Source: an uncultured Paracoccaceae bacterium
GTDB taxonomy: Bacteria; Pseudomonadota; Alphaproteobacteria; Rhodobacterales; Rhodobacteraceae
NCBI GenBank assembly: GCA_947503925.1
Contig: CANNFQ010000016.1
Location: forward strand, 39,384-103,383
Reading direction: 5' to 3'
Length of the DNA: 64,000 nucleotides
Below the pieces are notes generated by a model. The model was not told where the DNA came from. It made no database searches and saw only the letters and a list, made by a program, of their open reading frames with translations. This document shows positions 43,833 to 55,500 of the stretch, in pieces. Each line of letters starts with the position of its first letter. Position 1 is the stretch's first letter. The translations under genes were made by a program, and so were the position numbers.

Positions 43833-45044
43833 ATGACCAAATTCATTAACCCAGGTCTCACACAGACCAGTCGTCGCAATGTGTTGCGTGGCTCGGTTCT
43901 GGCCGGTGCCGCTGCAATGACAGGGGCAGGCGCACTTGCAAACCAAAGGCGCAGCCCTTTGCCGCGCATGCAACCGCCCGCCGCCCGCTTTATCGAGGCA
44001 CAAGCACAGGCGCAGGTTCAGGCGGAACCCGCAGATCTGTCCGGCTACACCCGCGTCAAGCAAGAGCTTGTTGCGCCACCCTTTGCGCCAGAGCACGAAC
44101 AGGTTGCGTCAGGCGGGCCAAAGATCATCGAGATCTATATGGAAACAACCGAAAAGCTGATGGTCGTGGATGAGGACACAGGTGCCAGCGTTTGGGCGTT
44201 GACCTATAATGGCTCTGTCCCCGGCCCACTGATCATCTGCCATGAAGGCGACATGGTGGAACTGACCCTGCGGAACCCGGTCGACAGCGTGATGGAGCAC
44301 AATATTGACTTTCACGCTTCAACTGGTGCATTGGGCGGCGGTGGTCTGACCCATGTCTACCCTGGTGAGGAAACCGTTCTGCGCTGGAAGGCGACCAAAC
44401 CGGGCTGCTTTACCTATCACTGTGCGCCCGGTGGAGCGATGATCCCGTATCACGTCACCCATGGCATGAACGGTGCGGTGATGGTGCTGCCCCGAGATGG
44501 CCTGAAGGACGCGGAAGGCAACCCGCTGCGCTACGACAGCATCGCCTATATTGGCGAGCAGGACTACTATCTGCCCAAGGATGAGTTCGGCGACTTCCAG
44601 CAATACGAAGCCGCAGGCGACGACTATGCCGACAGCCTTGAGGCGATGCGCACACTGACCCCGACACATTGTGTCTTTAACGGCGCTGTGGGTGCTCTGA
44701 CCGGTGAAAATGCGTTGCAGGCGAAAGTGGGTGAAACCGTCCTGATGATTCACAATCAGGCCAACCGCGATAGCAGGCCGCACCTGATCGGTGGTCACGG
44801 CAATTACGTCTGGGAGACATCGTTCAGCGATCCCCCGTTGACCGGGCTTGAGACTTGGTTTGTGCGGGGCGGCACTGCAATGGCTGCGATGTACACATTC
44901 GAGCAACCGGGTGTTTATGCCTATGTGAACCACAATTTGATAGAGGCCACCTTGCTGGGTGCCGCCGCGCACTTTGTCGTCGAAGGCAGTTGGGACAATG
45001 CGCTGATGGAACAAGTCGTCGCGCCACGCGCATTCGAGACCTGA
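43833..45044 (+). CDS. nirK: Copper nitrite reductase NirK
   Basis: 403 residues. It has a Tat signal ([20 protein letters not shown]). Two cupredoxin domains follow. Copper ligands: HNIDFHA, then [20 protein letters not shown] (Cys, His and Met), and the domain-2 His in [12 protein letters not shown]. It reduces nitrite to NO in the periplasm. A proline- and glutamine-rich linker ([19 protein letters not shown]) between signal and first domain is longer than usual. Confidence 0.96.
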   Translation: MTKFINPGLTQTSRRNVLRGSVLAGAAAMTGAGALANQRRSPLPRMQPPAARFIEAQAQAQVQAEPADLSGYTRVKQELVAPPFAPEHEQVASGGPKIIEIYMETTEKLMVVDEDTGASVWALTYNGSVPGPLIICHEGDMVELTLRNPVDSVMEHNIDFHASTGALGGGGLTHVYPGEETVLRWKATKPGCFTYHCAPGGAMIPYHVTHGMNGAVMVLPRDGLKDAEGNPLRYDSIAYIGEQDYYLPKDEFGDFQQYEAAGDDYADSLEAMRTLTPTHCVFNGAVGALTGENALQAKVGETVLMIHNQANRDSRPHLIGGHGNYVWETSFSDPPLTGLETWFVRGGTAMAAMYTFEQPGVYAYVNHNLIEATLLGAAAHFVVEGSWDNALMEQVVAPRAFET

Positions 45045-45060
45045 TCGGAGTTATCAGACC

Positions 45061-45798
45061 ATGAAAACCATCACCGCCAACCACATCAAACCCATCCTCG
45101 CCGGATGTGGTGTGCTGGCGGTGGCCACACTGTTCGGGGTTTTTGTTCTGACCAGAGCCCCCGATTTTGCGTATCTTCCCGAAATGGCAGAACGGCCCGT
45201 TCTGATGCCCGATCGCGCACCGATATATGTGCAGAAATACGAAGTCAGCATCGCCGAATGGAATGCTTGCCACGCCGCAGGGGGCTGTAGCCTCTTGCTG
45301 CGCCCACCCGGAAACGTGTCCGCAGATGAGACGCCGGCGACGGGTTTGTCCTTCGTAGATGTCACGGAATACCTGAACTGGATCAACGGCAATTCTGATG
45401 TCACCTACCGGCTGCCGACGTTGATAGAATGGGAACATATGGCCGCACCGGTGCTGCCCGAAACGCCTGACCCAATCTTCACCGACCCTGAACTCACGTG
45501 GGCCTCTGCCTATCTGATGGAGCCACACACCAAGCGAACGCTGCGCCCACGCGGATCTTTTGACACGACGTCAGAAGGGATCGCCGATCTGAACGGCAGC
45601 GTCTGGGAATGGACGATGGATTGCTATACCGGGGCCACAGAAAGGCAGATCACGCCCGACCGTTGCCCCGCATTTTTTGTGGGGGGCGAACATATCACTG
45701 CGATGTCGTTTCTGGTACGTGACCCCGCACGCGGCGGCTGCGCTGTCGGCACCCCGCCCGCACATCTGGGGATGCGGTTGGTGACTGAGGCTTTGTGA
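45061..45798 (+). CDS. nirV: NirV, formylglycine-generating-enzyme-like protein
   Basis: 245 residues of the SUMF1/FGE-like fold, with an N-terminal hydrophobic anchor (PILAGCGVLAVATLFGVFVL). Key blocks: LSFVDVTEYLNWI, YRLPTLIEWEHMA, DLNGSVWEWTMDCY and VRDPARGGCAVGTPPAHLG. NirV accompanies nirK in many rhodobacters; its exact role is unknown. It starts 16 bases after nirK. Confidence 0.9.
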   Translation: MKTITANHIKPILAGCGVLAVATLFGVFVLTRAPDFAYLPEMAERPVLMPDRAPIYVQKYEVSIAEWNACHAAGGCSLLLRPPGNVSADETPATGLSFVDVTEYLNWINGNSDVTYRLPTLIEWEHMAAPVLPETPDPIFTDPELTWASAYLMEPHTKRTLRPRGSFDTTSEGIADLNGSVWEWTMDCYTGATERQITPDRCPAFFVGGEHITAMSFLVRDPARGGCAVGTPPAHLGMRLVTEAL

Positions 45799-46010
45799 TG
45801 TTTGATCATTGATACGCATCGCAGCATCGCCGGGCTGGCCACGAAGGGCCGGTTCCGGAAATATCGCCATTCGCTGCGCTGTGGACGAACTGGTAAGACG
45901 CGGACAGAACTGCAAAGATGGCAGACTCGGCGGAACGTCCGCTACCGCAATCGGTTGTGTGGTTGATGTCAGGCTTTAGCCTGCGTTCCTGAATTGCTAT
46001 ATCTGGCGTT

Positions 46011-46775
46011 ATGAATCTCGTCGATGAACACTACTTAGCCTTCTCCCTTGTGGATCAACCTTTCGACCACGTGGCACCTGCTGTGATTGGTGCTGCCCGC
46101 GCGATTTGGGGGCCAGTGGCTGTCCACCAGGACGACAGAAGGCGTTCCCATGAAATCAGAGACAGTCAAATAGGAAGACTGAAGGATATCCGTCTTGCCC
46201 TTCCGAATTTTGGGCTGTCCATCTTTGGCACCTGTGATGGAATGACGCTTATTGAGAATTTTCAAAATGAAGCAATTGCGCGGGCAATCTCTGTTGTTTT
46301 GCCCCAAGCACAGGTGCTGGGCATTGAAAGCTGGACCGAAGGCAAGGTCCGCGTTCGCCAACGCATGGTTGTTTATGTCGGTGGGCGTATTGTCCGCTCG
46401 ATCGGGTCGGAAAAAGGCACTGTGGCCCGTGGTTGGACATGGGAAGAGCAGGGTTCGCCGACCCGTTGGGAGGATCCACAGGCCCTCGCTGCACGCCATA
46501 TTTCCGCACGGGTCACACGAGCAGAATTGCTGGCGATCACGCGCCGCTTTGGTATCGATGTAGAGGCAACGCTTGCGCATCAGAGCAACCATGCATTGGC
46601 CATCGAATTCTTGAGCTTGTATGACCCAATGGCCCCAGACGTTGTTTCGGATGATCATTTTGAACTTACGCGCCGTGTAGTGGCGCTGGGGGTCGGCGAC
46701 CCGCTGAACCTCGAGCCCCCGGATTTTGCGGGAGCGGCCGAATTAGTGGCAGAAGCCAAAGCTCTGCCGTCTTAG
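46011..46775 (+). CDS. Hypothetical protein
   Basis: 254 residues, no signal peptide and no membrane helices. The N-terminal part is mixed alpha-beta (FGLSIFGTCDGMTLIENFQN); the C terminus is helix-rich (ELLAITRRFGIDVEATL) with an acidic tail. No ribosome site is obvious before the ATG. I do not recognise the family. It stands alone between nirV and the IS1182 element. Confidence 0.5.
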   Translation: MNLVDEHYLAFSLVDQPFDHVAPAVIGAARAIWGPVAVHQDDRRRSHEIRDSQIGRLKDIRLALPNFGLSIFGTCDGMTLIENFQNEAIARAISVVLPQAQVLGIESWTEGKVRVRQRMVVYVGGRIVRSIGSEKGTVARGWTWEEQGSPTRWEDPQALAARHISARVTRAELLAITRRFGIDVEATLAHQSNHALAIEFLSLYDPMAPDVVSDDHFELTRRVVALGVGDPLNLEPPDFAGAAELVAEAKALPS

Positions 46776-46838
46776 GTCGCCTGAAGAACTGAAGGCACCG
46801 GTCAAGATCTGGCCTGTTGATGTATCAAACAGCCGACT

Positions 46839-46857
46839 TTCGTTGCACTGCAACGAA
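46839..46857. repeat. Short perfect palindrome beside the IS1182 element
   Basis: ttcgttgca-c-tgcaacgaa, 19 bases, ending 16 bases before the left inverted repeat of the IS. It may be a terminator stem for the upstream gene or part of the insertion target. Confidence 0.5.
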
Positions 46858-46873
46858 CTTTTAGCTTCGGGCT

Positions 46874-48407
46874 GATTCTGTGGAAAAACAACGTGTTGCG
46901 AGCGCAGAAAGTTGAGTCTTGTGGGAGGTACGAGCGCCTTTCTTGTCAGGCTTTGCGCATTTGCTGCGGTGCAGGAAAGATCTTGGCAAGTTTGCGGAGG
47001 TTTTGGGCGGTTGCGGCGAGGAGGAATTCGTCATTTGCGCCACAGGGGCCGCGTAATCGCAGGCGACCCAGACCCAGAATGCGCTTAAGGTGGGCAAAGA
47101 GCATCTCGACTTTCTTGCGGGGCTTGGACGAGACCTTGTACTGGCGGGTTTTACGGATGGCGCGGGCGACATCTCTGGCATCTTCATGTTCTTCGCGGGT
47201 GATCTTGCGGGCATCGGCATTCGGGCGGCACTTCATCTTTGAGGGGCACGCCTGACAGGTGTGTTTGAGGGCCTGGTACTTGGCCACACCTTTGCCAGTT
47301 GGGCCGCGGTTTGGATCAGAATAGTTCCGGCGGAACTGTTTGAGCGCTTCGCCCTCAGGGCAAATGTACTGGTTGTTGTCGGCGTCCCAGTCGAAGTTGG
47401 CGCGGGACCATGTGCCGTCAGTCCGTCCAGCTTTGTCGATGACGAGGATGTGCGGTACGATGTTGCGCTTCACCAGCCAATCCAACATCGGGCCGGAGCC
47501 GTAAGCGGTGTCCGCAATCAGACGTTCGGGATGCAAATCGAACTTGTTTTTGACTCTCGTTAACATGGTTCTGGTCGATCCCACCTCGGCCTGTCGGATG
47601 GACCGGGTCGTCTCAACATCGACGATGACGCCATGATCCGTGTCGATCAGGTAGTTGTCCGAATAGGCAAAGAAAGCTGGGCCTTTGCGCGCGGCAGCCC
47701 ATTGGCTGGCTGGATCAGAGAAGGACATGAACTTAGGCTGCACGTCACTCGCAGCACCAAAGGCGGCTTCATCCAGCGTGTCGAGGTACTCGCGCACAGC
47801 ACGTGGTGCAGCGTTCACATCGACACGCGCCAGGTCCCATTCTTCCTTCGGGGCAGGGTACTGCCTGTTCGCATCGGCTTCGATCAAGCTGGCATCGACT
47901 GCCATGCGCTGACCGCTGACAAGGCCTTCGGTGATGCATCTCGCAACGGTCGCCTCACACAGATGGCGCAGCAGTTCGCTCTCGCGGAAACGTCCATGTC
48001 AGTTCTTTGAAAAGGTTGAATAGTCCGGGATGCGGGCATTCAGGTCGAGACGGCAAAACCAGCGGTATGCCAGGTTCAAATGCACTTCTTCGCAGAGTCG
48101 TCGTTCCGACCGGATGCCAAAGCAATAGCCAACCAGCAGCATCCGGATCAGCAGTTCGGGACCGACAGACGGACGCCCTGCATGGCTGTAAAAATCGGCC
48201 AGATGAGCGCGAATGCTGCTCGGATCGACAAACCGATCAATCGACCTCAGTAGGTGATCCTGAGGGATGTGATCTTCCAGCGAGAACTCGTAACACAATG
48301 CCGCCTGCGCTTCCTGCCGTGGTCCCAACATCGCAAATCCCCCTTCAGATGGAAGAATTGAAACAGCAGTTTAGCCTTCGATCAAGGAAGAGTTTTTCAA
48401 CAAAATA
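46874..48407 (-). mobile_element. IS1182-family insertion sequence
   Basis: About 1534 bases. The left end (attctgtggaaaaac) and the right end read on the minus strand (attttgttgaaaaac) are inverted repeats with two mismatches. The flanks show a possible 4-base duplication, ggct at 46870-46873 and 48408-48411. The transposase is one long frame broken by a single stop. Insertion therefore looks recent. Confidence 0.75.
46946..48331 (-). pseudogene. IS1182-family transposase with one in-frame TGA
   Basis: A 461-codon frame. The first part (111 codons) reads AQAALCYEFSLEDHIPQDHL, then GYCFGIRSERRLCEEVHLNL and DYSTFSKN, then TGA at 48001-47999. The same frame continues HGRFRESELLRHLCEATVAR, AVDASLIEADANRQ, VIVDVETTRSIRQAEV, the catalytic region ADTAYGSG and a C-terminal cysteine set (CQACPSKMKC), ending QNLRKLAKIF. 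The expected codon at the stop is CGA (Arg), so one C-to-T change is enough. Otherwise the DDE transposase seems intact. Confidence 0.88.
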
Positions 48408-48561
48408 GGCTCAAAACAGACATTGTTAGGCGACTCACATGCCGCCATTGATGCACCTCGCGCAAGCTCTTCTTAATCATCGCTTTGGCGGATTTTGGCA
48501 TCAGCGAGCTATCTCAAAAAGCGGGGCTTATGAAGCTGGTGGTTTGGCTGGCCTGTGTCAG

Positions 48562-48592
48562 ACAATCCCACAATCCCACAATCCCACAATCG
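48562..48592. repeat. 8-base tandem repeat
   Basis: Unit acaatccc, about 3.9 copies. Lies in non-coding sequence between the IS1182 element and the phnM remnant. Confidence 0.85.
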
Positions 48593-48629
48593 CCTGATAG
48601 TGGTGCGACTTACGTTCAACGGTGTTTCA

Positions 48630-49020
48630 TCAGGCAACGCGTGACCCCTTCACCCAAACGCGTGGGACGGTGTTGGCAAAAAGCCCCGCGCAAAAGGTCC
48701 GCCCGTCTGCCCATAGCAACTTCGTCTCGATCCAAAAGTGCGGCAGCTTGTGCAGGCGTTTTTGTCACACCTGCAACTGCTCTGGGCAGGTCGTTCCACA
48801 CCTCGGCAAGTTGGAATGCCGACAGGAGCAATGCGGGTGGAACGTAATCTGATGGCACGATATCGAGCAGACCCGACCTGGCCAATTGCAATGCTGCGAC
48901 ATTGCCGGAATGCGACCCGCCTCGGACAATGTTTGATGCTCCCGTCATCCCGGCTATTCCTGCATGCCGGCAAGCCTCTGCTGCCACTAGCGTCGTTGGA
49001 ATGACGCCGTTGGTTTTCGA
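48630..49020 (-). pseudogene. phnM: phnM C-terminal remnant
   Basis: The minus strand reads IPTTLVAAEACRHAGIAGMT, ASNIVRGGSHSGNVAAL, GLLDIVPSDYVPPALLL and LAEVWNDLPRAVAGVTKTPA, the C-terminal part of PhnM, the diphosphatase of the C-P lyase phosphonate pathway. Near the 3' end the frame shifts, and the shifted frame finishes TVPRVWVKGSRVA and a stop. The N-terminal catalytic part is missing. No other phn genes are in the window. Confidence 0.8.
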
Positions 49021-49513
49021 GGTTACGACAATGAGACCACGGCGCCGACCCGATGTGTTCATTGAGATGGTAGTTATCACTGCGCGCAGACTTATCTCAC
49101 ATCGGATGGTTTTGTGCGGCAACCCGACCTGATTTTACGGCGTGTGTAGCGGCCCCCAAAAAAGCGATGGAACAGGTGACCGAGCGGATTCGAACTTTAG
49201 CCAGACGCCGCTCTGATCTGGCAGTAGAGCCCGGTGTGTTCTGACTTTCGCGCAATGCGCCGAACATCCACACTGTTTCCAAAATCGCTAACTAAGCCAA
49301 GTTTTCTGCATTTTTGTATCCATATAGAGGTTTGCCATCGGCGGAAAAATGTCGCCTTGGTGGGTTTTCGCTCAGAATCCTTGGCGGAATTGCACTGTTA
49401 ACAACTGAGAGGCAATGTTTGAGTGCGCTGCGGGGGCATGCGCTGAAACGACGGATTGTGGGCTCCTGCACGCCATTTTTATGATGTGACCGGGATGCCC
49501 GCGCGCGAAGCGA
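49021..49513. other. Intergenic region before the giant RTX gene
   Basis: About 490 bases with no gene I can support. It should hold the promoter of the large secreted protein. AT-rich words occur around 49300-49400, but I see no clear operator. Confidence 0.35.
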
Positions 49514-52500
49514 ATGGACGGTGACATGAATAGACCTTTCTTTGATCCCACTATTGGTGCCCTTCAACTCGATACCATTGACGCGGATATTCCGCTGACG
49601 GGCACGGGCTTGGATGCGATTGTCAGATCGGCTCTCCTTGATCCCGGTCTCAATCAATGGGCTGATGAAGGCGACATCATCGACGGGGCAAGCGCTGCTG
49701 CGCAAATGAATGAAATCGTGATCGAGGCGATCAGAGCAACCGGTGCTGCCAATGACGGCGCCATCACCGCCGATGATGTCTATGCTATGTCCGATTGGAT
49801 CGCCCAGAACCGCTTGCCCGTCTGGACCGCAGCCCACGGCGATGACGAAGATGATACCGAAACTGGTTTTCATAAGATCCAAAGCGATGGTGCTGTTTTG
49901 CATCGTTTTGGTGACCGGCTTATCGATCAGGTTGCTGATGGGATCTATCATCTCGGCTTTGGCTATAAGGACGGTCGGCTGACCAATGAGGACGGCGATG
50001 CCAATGCTCGCGTCGAGGAGGTCGCTTTTTGGCTTGATGAATTGCTGGCGGATGATCTGGCCGCAGGCGCGCTAGAAAATCCGAATGTTGTATCAGAGTT
50101 CTCAGGGACCACCAACACTGGCCTTGATGCGTTGATTGACATGATCAGCGATGATCCCGGTTTGCAGCGCCGTTTACCAACGGACGAAATCCGGGTAGGC
50201 GCAGAGGCCGCCGACCAGATGAACACCATCATCATCGAAGGGATCACCGCGCTTGGGCTGGCGGATGACGGGACCTTGGAACCATCAGAGATTTATGATC
50301 TTGCCGATTGGATCAGTGTCAATCGTCTGTCCCGATGGCTGACTGCGCATGGTGATGACGAAGATGATGAAGAAACCGGATTTCACCTTGTGCAGAATGA
50401 TGGCGGTGAGACCCGCGCGTTCGGGCGTGCGGGTGTCGATACGATTGCTGATGCGATTTATCACCTCGGCTTTGGCTACAACAAGGATCGCCTGATCAAT
50501 GAAGATGGTGATCGGAACGAGCGCGTTGAGGATGTCACTTATTGGCTGAATGCATTGCTGCGGAGTGATCTGGAAACCGGTGCGCTTGCGTCGGGTAACA
50601 GTGCCCCTGTTACTGGGACAACCGGCACTGGCCTTGATAAGCTGGTCAGCCTTATCGGTGATGAAGCTGAGCTGAACAGGCGCTTGCCTGATCAAGAAAT
50701 CCGTGATGGTGCCACTGCCGCCAACACAATGAATGTAATCATCATCGAGGGCATAAAGGCGACAGGTATTGCCAATGATGGCAAGATCACACGCCCCGAT
50801 ATCGAAGATCTGTCGGATTGGATTGCGGCCAATCATCTGACCGCGTGGACTGAAGCCCATGGTGATGATGAGAGCAATGAAGAGACCGGTTTTCATCTGG
50901 TACAGAACGACGGTGCCGTTGACCGGCTCTTTGACCAGAATGCGGTGAATACGGTCGCTGATGGCCTGTATCACCTTGGTTTTGGTCACAAGAACGGGCG
51001 CCTGATCAACGAAGACGGCAACACCAATGCGAGCCTGGCCGACGTTGCTTTCTGGCTTGAGGCATTGCTTGCCGATGACCTGGCTGCGGGCGGACTGCGC
51101 AATGAAGATGTTGACCTGTATCCCAGCGGGACGACAACAACTGCCTTTGATCAGATCACTCAGCTGATTACATCAGACGAGGGTCTGACCAAGCGCTTTT
51201 CGGCAAGCGAGCTGAAAGAGGTGGCTGAGGATGTTGATGCGCTGAACACCATTCTTGTCGATGCGATCACACAAACCGGTGTTGCAAATGACGGTAGCCT
51301 GAACGCGACCGATATCGCCGTTATTGGAAGCTGGATTAATGAAAACGCTAGTGCTGAGTGGACGTCATTGCGCGGTGATCATGAAGGTGAAGAGGGCATT
51401 CTGGGCCTGATTTGCCGCGGCGCGGTGGGCCAACTAGGGAACACGAATGCCGTAAATACACTGGCAAACGCTATTTATAACCTTGGTTTTGGTACGAAAT
51501 CTGGTGGCATCCGGAACCCTGATGGCGATTGGGTCGGTTCGCTTGAGGATGCAGCAGGCTGGCTGAACGTCCTTTTGGGCGATGATCTGCGGGCGGGTAC
51601 CTTCTACAATGTGGAACAGACGCCAACCGACCTGACAACATTCGCACCGGATGCTGTTGTCGTGCTTGATCCGGTCAATGTAACCGATGATGACAATTAT
51701 GTAGTTGTGCCCCATCAAAACAGCTTGGCGCTGAATGCGGGCACCGTCGCGTTTTCATTCGTGGCCGAACAGGCGGAGGGCAAGTATCAGGTTCTGTTTT
51801 CGAAGGATGGTTCAGGATCAAATGATGGCGACATGCGTGCCTATCTTTATGAGGGCCAGCTTTACGTCAAAGTCTCCGTCGATGGTGATAATCATTATCT
51901 AAAGATCGACACCCCGATCTCGTCCGGTCAGGCGCATGATATTGCGATGACCTTTGGCGGCAATGGCATCAGCCTGTGGTTTGACGGGGTACGCGAAGTG
52001 TTTCGCGATGATTTCAGTTTCGACATGGGGTCGAACACATCTGATTTCGTCGTCGGTGCCAGCAATGGCAGACAAGAATCCGGTGGCGACGAAAAGATCA
52101 CCTCGCATTTCCAGGGCGACATCACCGGTTTCACAGTTTATGACCGGCTGCTAGATCAGGGTGAAATCAGTGGCTTGTCAAAGGGCGCGACTGTGGTCGG
52201 CACTGGCACAAATGACGATTTGGCAGGCACTGACGGGCAGGACTTTCTGGATGGCGGGCTAGGCCGCGATGTTGTGTTGGCCGGCGATGGCAATGATGTC
52301 GCCATGGGGGGGTACGGCGCAGACCACATCGATGGTGGCGCAGGCGATGACATCATCGATGGTGGCCATGGTCAGGACACGCTGATCGGGGGTGATGGTA
52401 ATGACATCATCCTGAGCACATCCGACGGCCGCGAACCCGTGATCGGTCAGTTGGTTTATGGCTCCAATGGTCGCGTGCGCGACGACGACGGGTCAGTTGA

Positions 52501-55500
52501 CCCCAATACGCTTACCATTTATCCCGACCAACCGATTGCGGCGAATGATATCCTGACCGGCGGGGCCGGGGCCGACACGTTCCGTTTTCAATGGATGATC
52601 AATGCCAAAGAACACATCATCCTGAAACATGTGCGGGCGGACGGGTCTATCAACTGGCAGGGTGTTGCTGGTGAAAACGAGTATCTGCATGACCATTGGG
52701 TCGACACTATTGGTGATGACATCATCACGGATTACAGTAAGGCAGAAGGTGACCGGATCGAGGTTGCAGGCCATACGCTGACATTTGACGGTATCAAATA
52801 TCGTGACATCGATGGCGATGGCACAGATGAATCGATCATCTCGTACAAGTCCAATCAGGGGAACGGCGGTGCCCATGATCAGGACAGGTTGGGAACGATC
52901 ACTGTTTATGGTGATCGCGTCGAACAGTCCGACATCACTCAAATTCCGTCGATGACAGTGTTTTACGGCATCGTCGAAAACGTCGATGACCTGGCCGAGG
53001 CTGTCACGCCGCTTTCGATTGATGAGGGCACCGCCCGCGACGTCCCGGCCGGTTTAACGCCAACCGTTGCTGACGGTCCGCGTGGTGAGCCTAAAGACGG
53101 TCCCGTAGCGGAGCCGGATGCGCCCATTGATGCGGCAACCCGGTCAAACACTGGTCTGGACACTATTCTGGACTGGATCGAAACAGATCCGGGTTTGCAG
53201 AACAAGATTGATAGCGATGAGATTTCGCAGGGCAGTGCCGCAGCTGCCGCAATGAACGTGATTATCATCGAGGCAATCAAGGCCACTGGTGCGGCTAATG
53301 ATGGCGCGATTGATGCGGGCGACGTCTATAGCCTTGCTACCTGGATCAATGAAAACCGGCTTGCCGAATGGCTGGTCCATCATGGTGATGACGAAAACAA
53401 CAGCGAAACCGGGTTTCACCTTGTCCAGAATGATGGGGCTGCTCGCGATGAGTTCGGGCGCAACAGCATCAACACCGTGGCGGATGCGATCTACCATCTG
53501 GGCTTTGGCTTCCGCAAGGATCGCCTGATCAACGAGGATGGCGACAACAACGAACGGGTTGAATCCGTCGCAAACTGGCTGAACACATTGCTGTCCGAGG
53601 ATCTGTCCGGTGATGCACTCAAAAACCCGGACGCGCCTGCACCGGTTGTCGGCACGACCGGAACCGGGTTGGACCATTTGATCGGCATCATTCAGGATGA
53701 TGCCGAACTCAACCGCCGTATCCCGGATGCCGAACAACAGGCAGGGGCCGAAGCCGCGAACGCAATGAACGAAATCATCGTTCAATCGATCAAAGAGCTG
53801 GGCCTTGCCAATGACGGCACATTCACCGCCGCTGATGTTATGGCCCTGGCGGATGAGATCAAGGCGAACCACTATGACGCATGGTATGTGGCGCATGGCG
53901 ATGACGAAAAGAACCGGGAAACCGGTTTTCACCTTGTGCAGAATGACGGCGCAACAACCCGACTTTTCGGAAACAACGCTGTCGATACTATCGCCGATGG
54001 GCTGTATCACCTTGGGTTCGGTCACAAGAACAGGCGTTTGATCAACGAGGACGGCGATACAAATGCATCGGTTGAGGCGGTCGCTCATTGGCTGAATCGG
54101 CTGTTGGCGGATGATATGCCCGATCTGGGAAACCCCGATACCTCTGCCGTGGTGACAGGCTCGACCGATACCGGGCTTGACGCACTCGTTGATATCATCG
54201 CGGCTGACCCGGGCCTGACAAACCGCATTTCGCTGAACGAAATCAACGCAGGGGCCAAGGCGGCTGACATGATGAACATCATCATTGTACAGTCGATCAA
54301 GGCCAACGGTCTGGCCAATGACGGGCAGATTACCGCTAGCGATGTGGCCACCCTCGCCGATTTCATCAAAGCCCATCATGGTCATGTCTGGACACGTGCC
54401 CATGGTGATGACGAAAAGAATGTCGAAACAGGCTTTCACCTTGTGCAGGGCGATGGCGGGCAAACCCGGCTTTATGCCGATGCGGCGGTGAATACCGTTG
54501 CGGATGGCCTCTATCATCTGGGTTTTGGCCACAAGGCTGGCCACCTGATCAACGAGGATGGCAATAGCAACGCCTCTTTGTCAGATGTTGCATTCTGGCT
54601 GGATGAATTGCTGCGCGAAGATATTGAAGCGGGTACATTCTACAACCCGAACTACGGCCCGTTCTCGAAAGGGACGACCGGCACCGGCCTTGATACGATT
54701 GTTGAAATGGTCGCAACGGATGAGGGGCTGCTTGCCAGATCTGATACCGCTGATATCTCGGTCGCGGCGCAATCTGCAGATGGCTTGAACAAAATCCTGA
54801 TCGAGGCGATCAAGGCCACCGCTGTGGCCAATGATGGCAAGATCGATGCCCATGACTTGAAGCTGTTGGATGCATGGATTGCCGACAACCGTCTAGCCCA
54901 GATCAACGCACTGAACGGGATTGAAACGAACAGTACCCGCACAGGCTTTGAACTGGCCGAGGTGTGGCATTCCACAAGCCCGCTATTCGGCGAAAACGGC
55001 GTAAACACCGTCGCCGATGCGATCTATAGCCTTGGTTATGGCATCGCCTATAACGACGCGATCAAGACCCGCGATGGCAAGTGGAATGAAAATCTGGACA
55101 ATGTCGCTGATTGGATGAACCAGTTGCTGGCTGACGATCTGGCAAATGGCAGCTTGTATTCCGACGGGCAGGCCTATGCCGATCCGGCCAGCTTTGCTGA
55201 CAGCATCGCCGTTGAGGCACCACGAGACATGATCGGCAATGGTAGCGGCGGTTATTTCAATGTCAGCCACAATAGCGATTTGGCCCTGCGCAACGCCACT
55301 GTTGCGTTCCGCTTTACCGCTAATGAAATACCCGACAGCGGCTCCGCAACCCTGTTCACCAAAGACGCCAGTGGTTATGGCAATGGCGGACATACGTCGC
55401 TTTATTTCTACGAGGGTGAGCTTTTCGCCCGTGTCCAGAGCAAAAAAAAATCACACTATGTCAAAGTGGCGGAACGCGAACAGTTGCAAACAGGAGCCAG

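Noticed and set aside
48562..48592. Possible CRISPR-like repeat
   Set aside because: The unit is 8 bases in direct tandem without spacers, so it is a simple tandem repeat. No cas genes or other arrays were seen in the window.
53144..54544. 466-codon open frame on the minus strand, plus other minus frames in the giant gene
   Set aside because: Shadow of the repeat array; the repeats in the plus frame explain the open frames and their periodicity.
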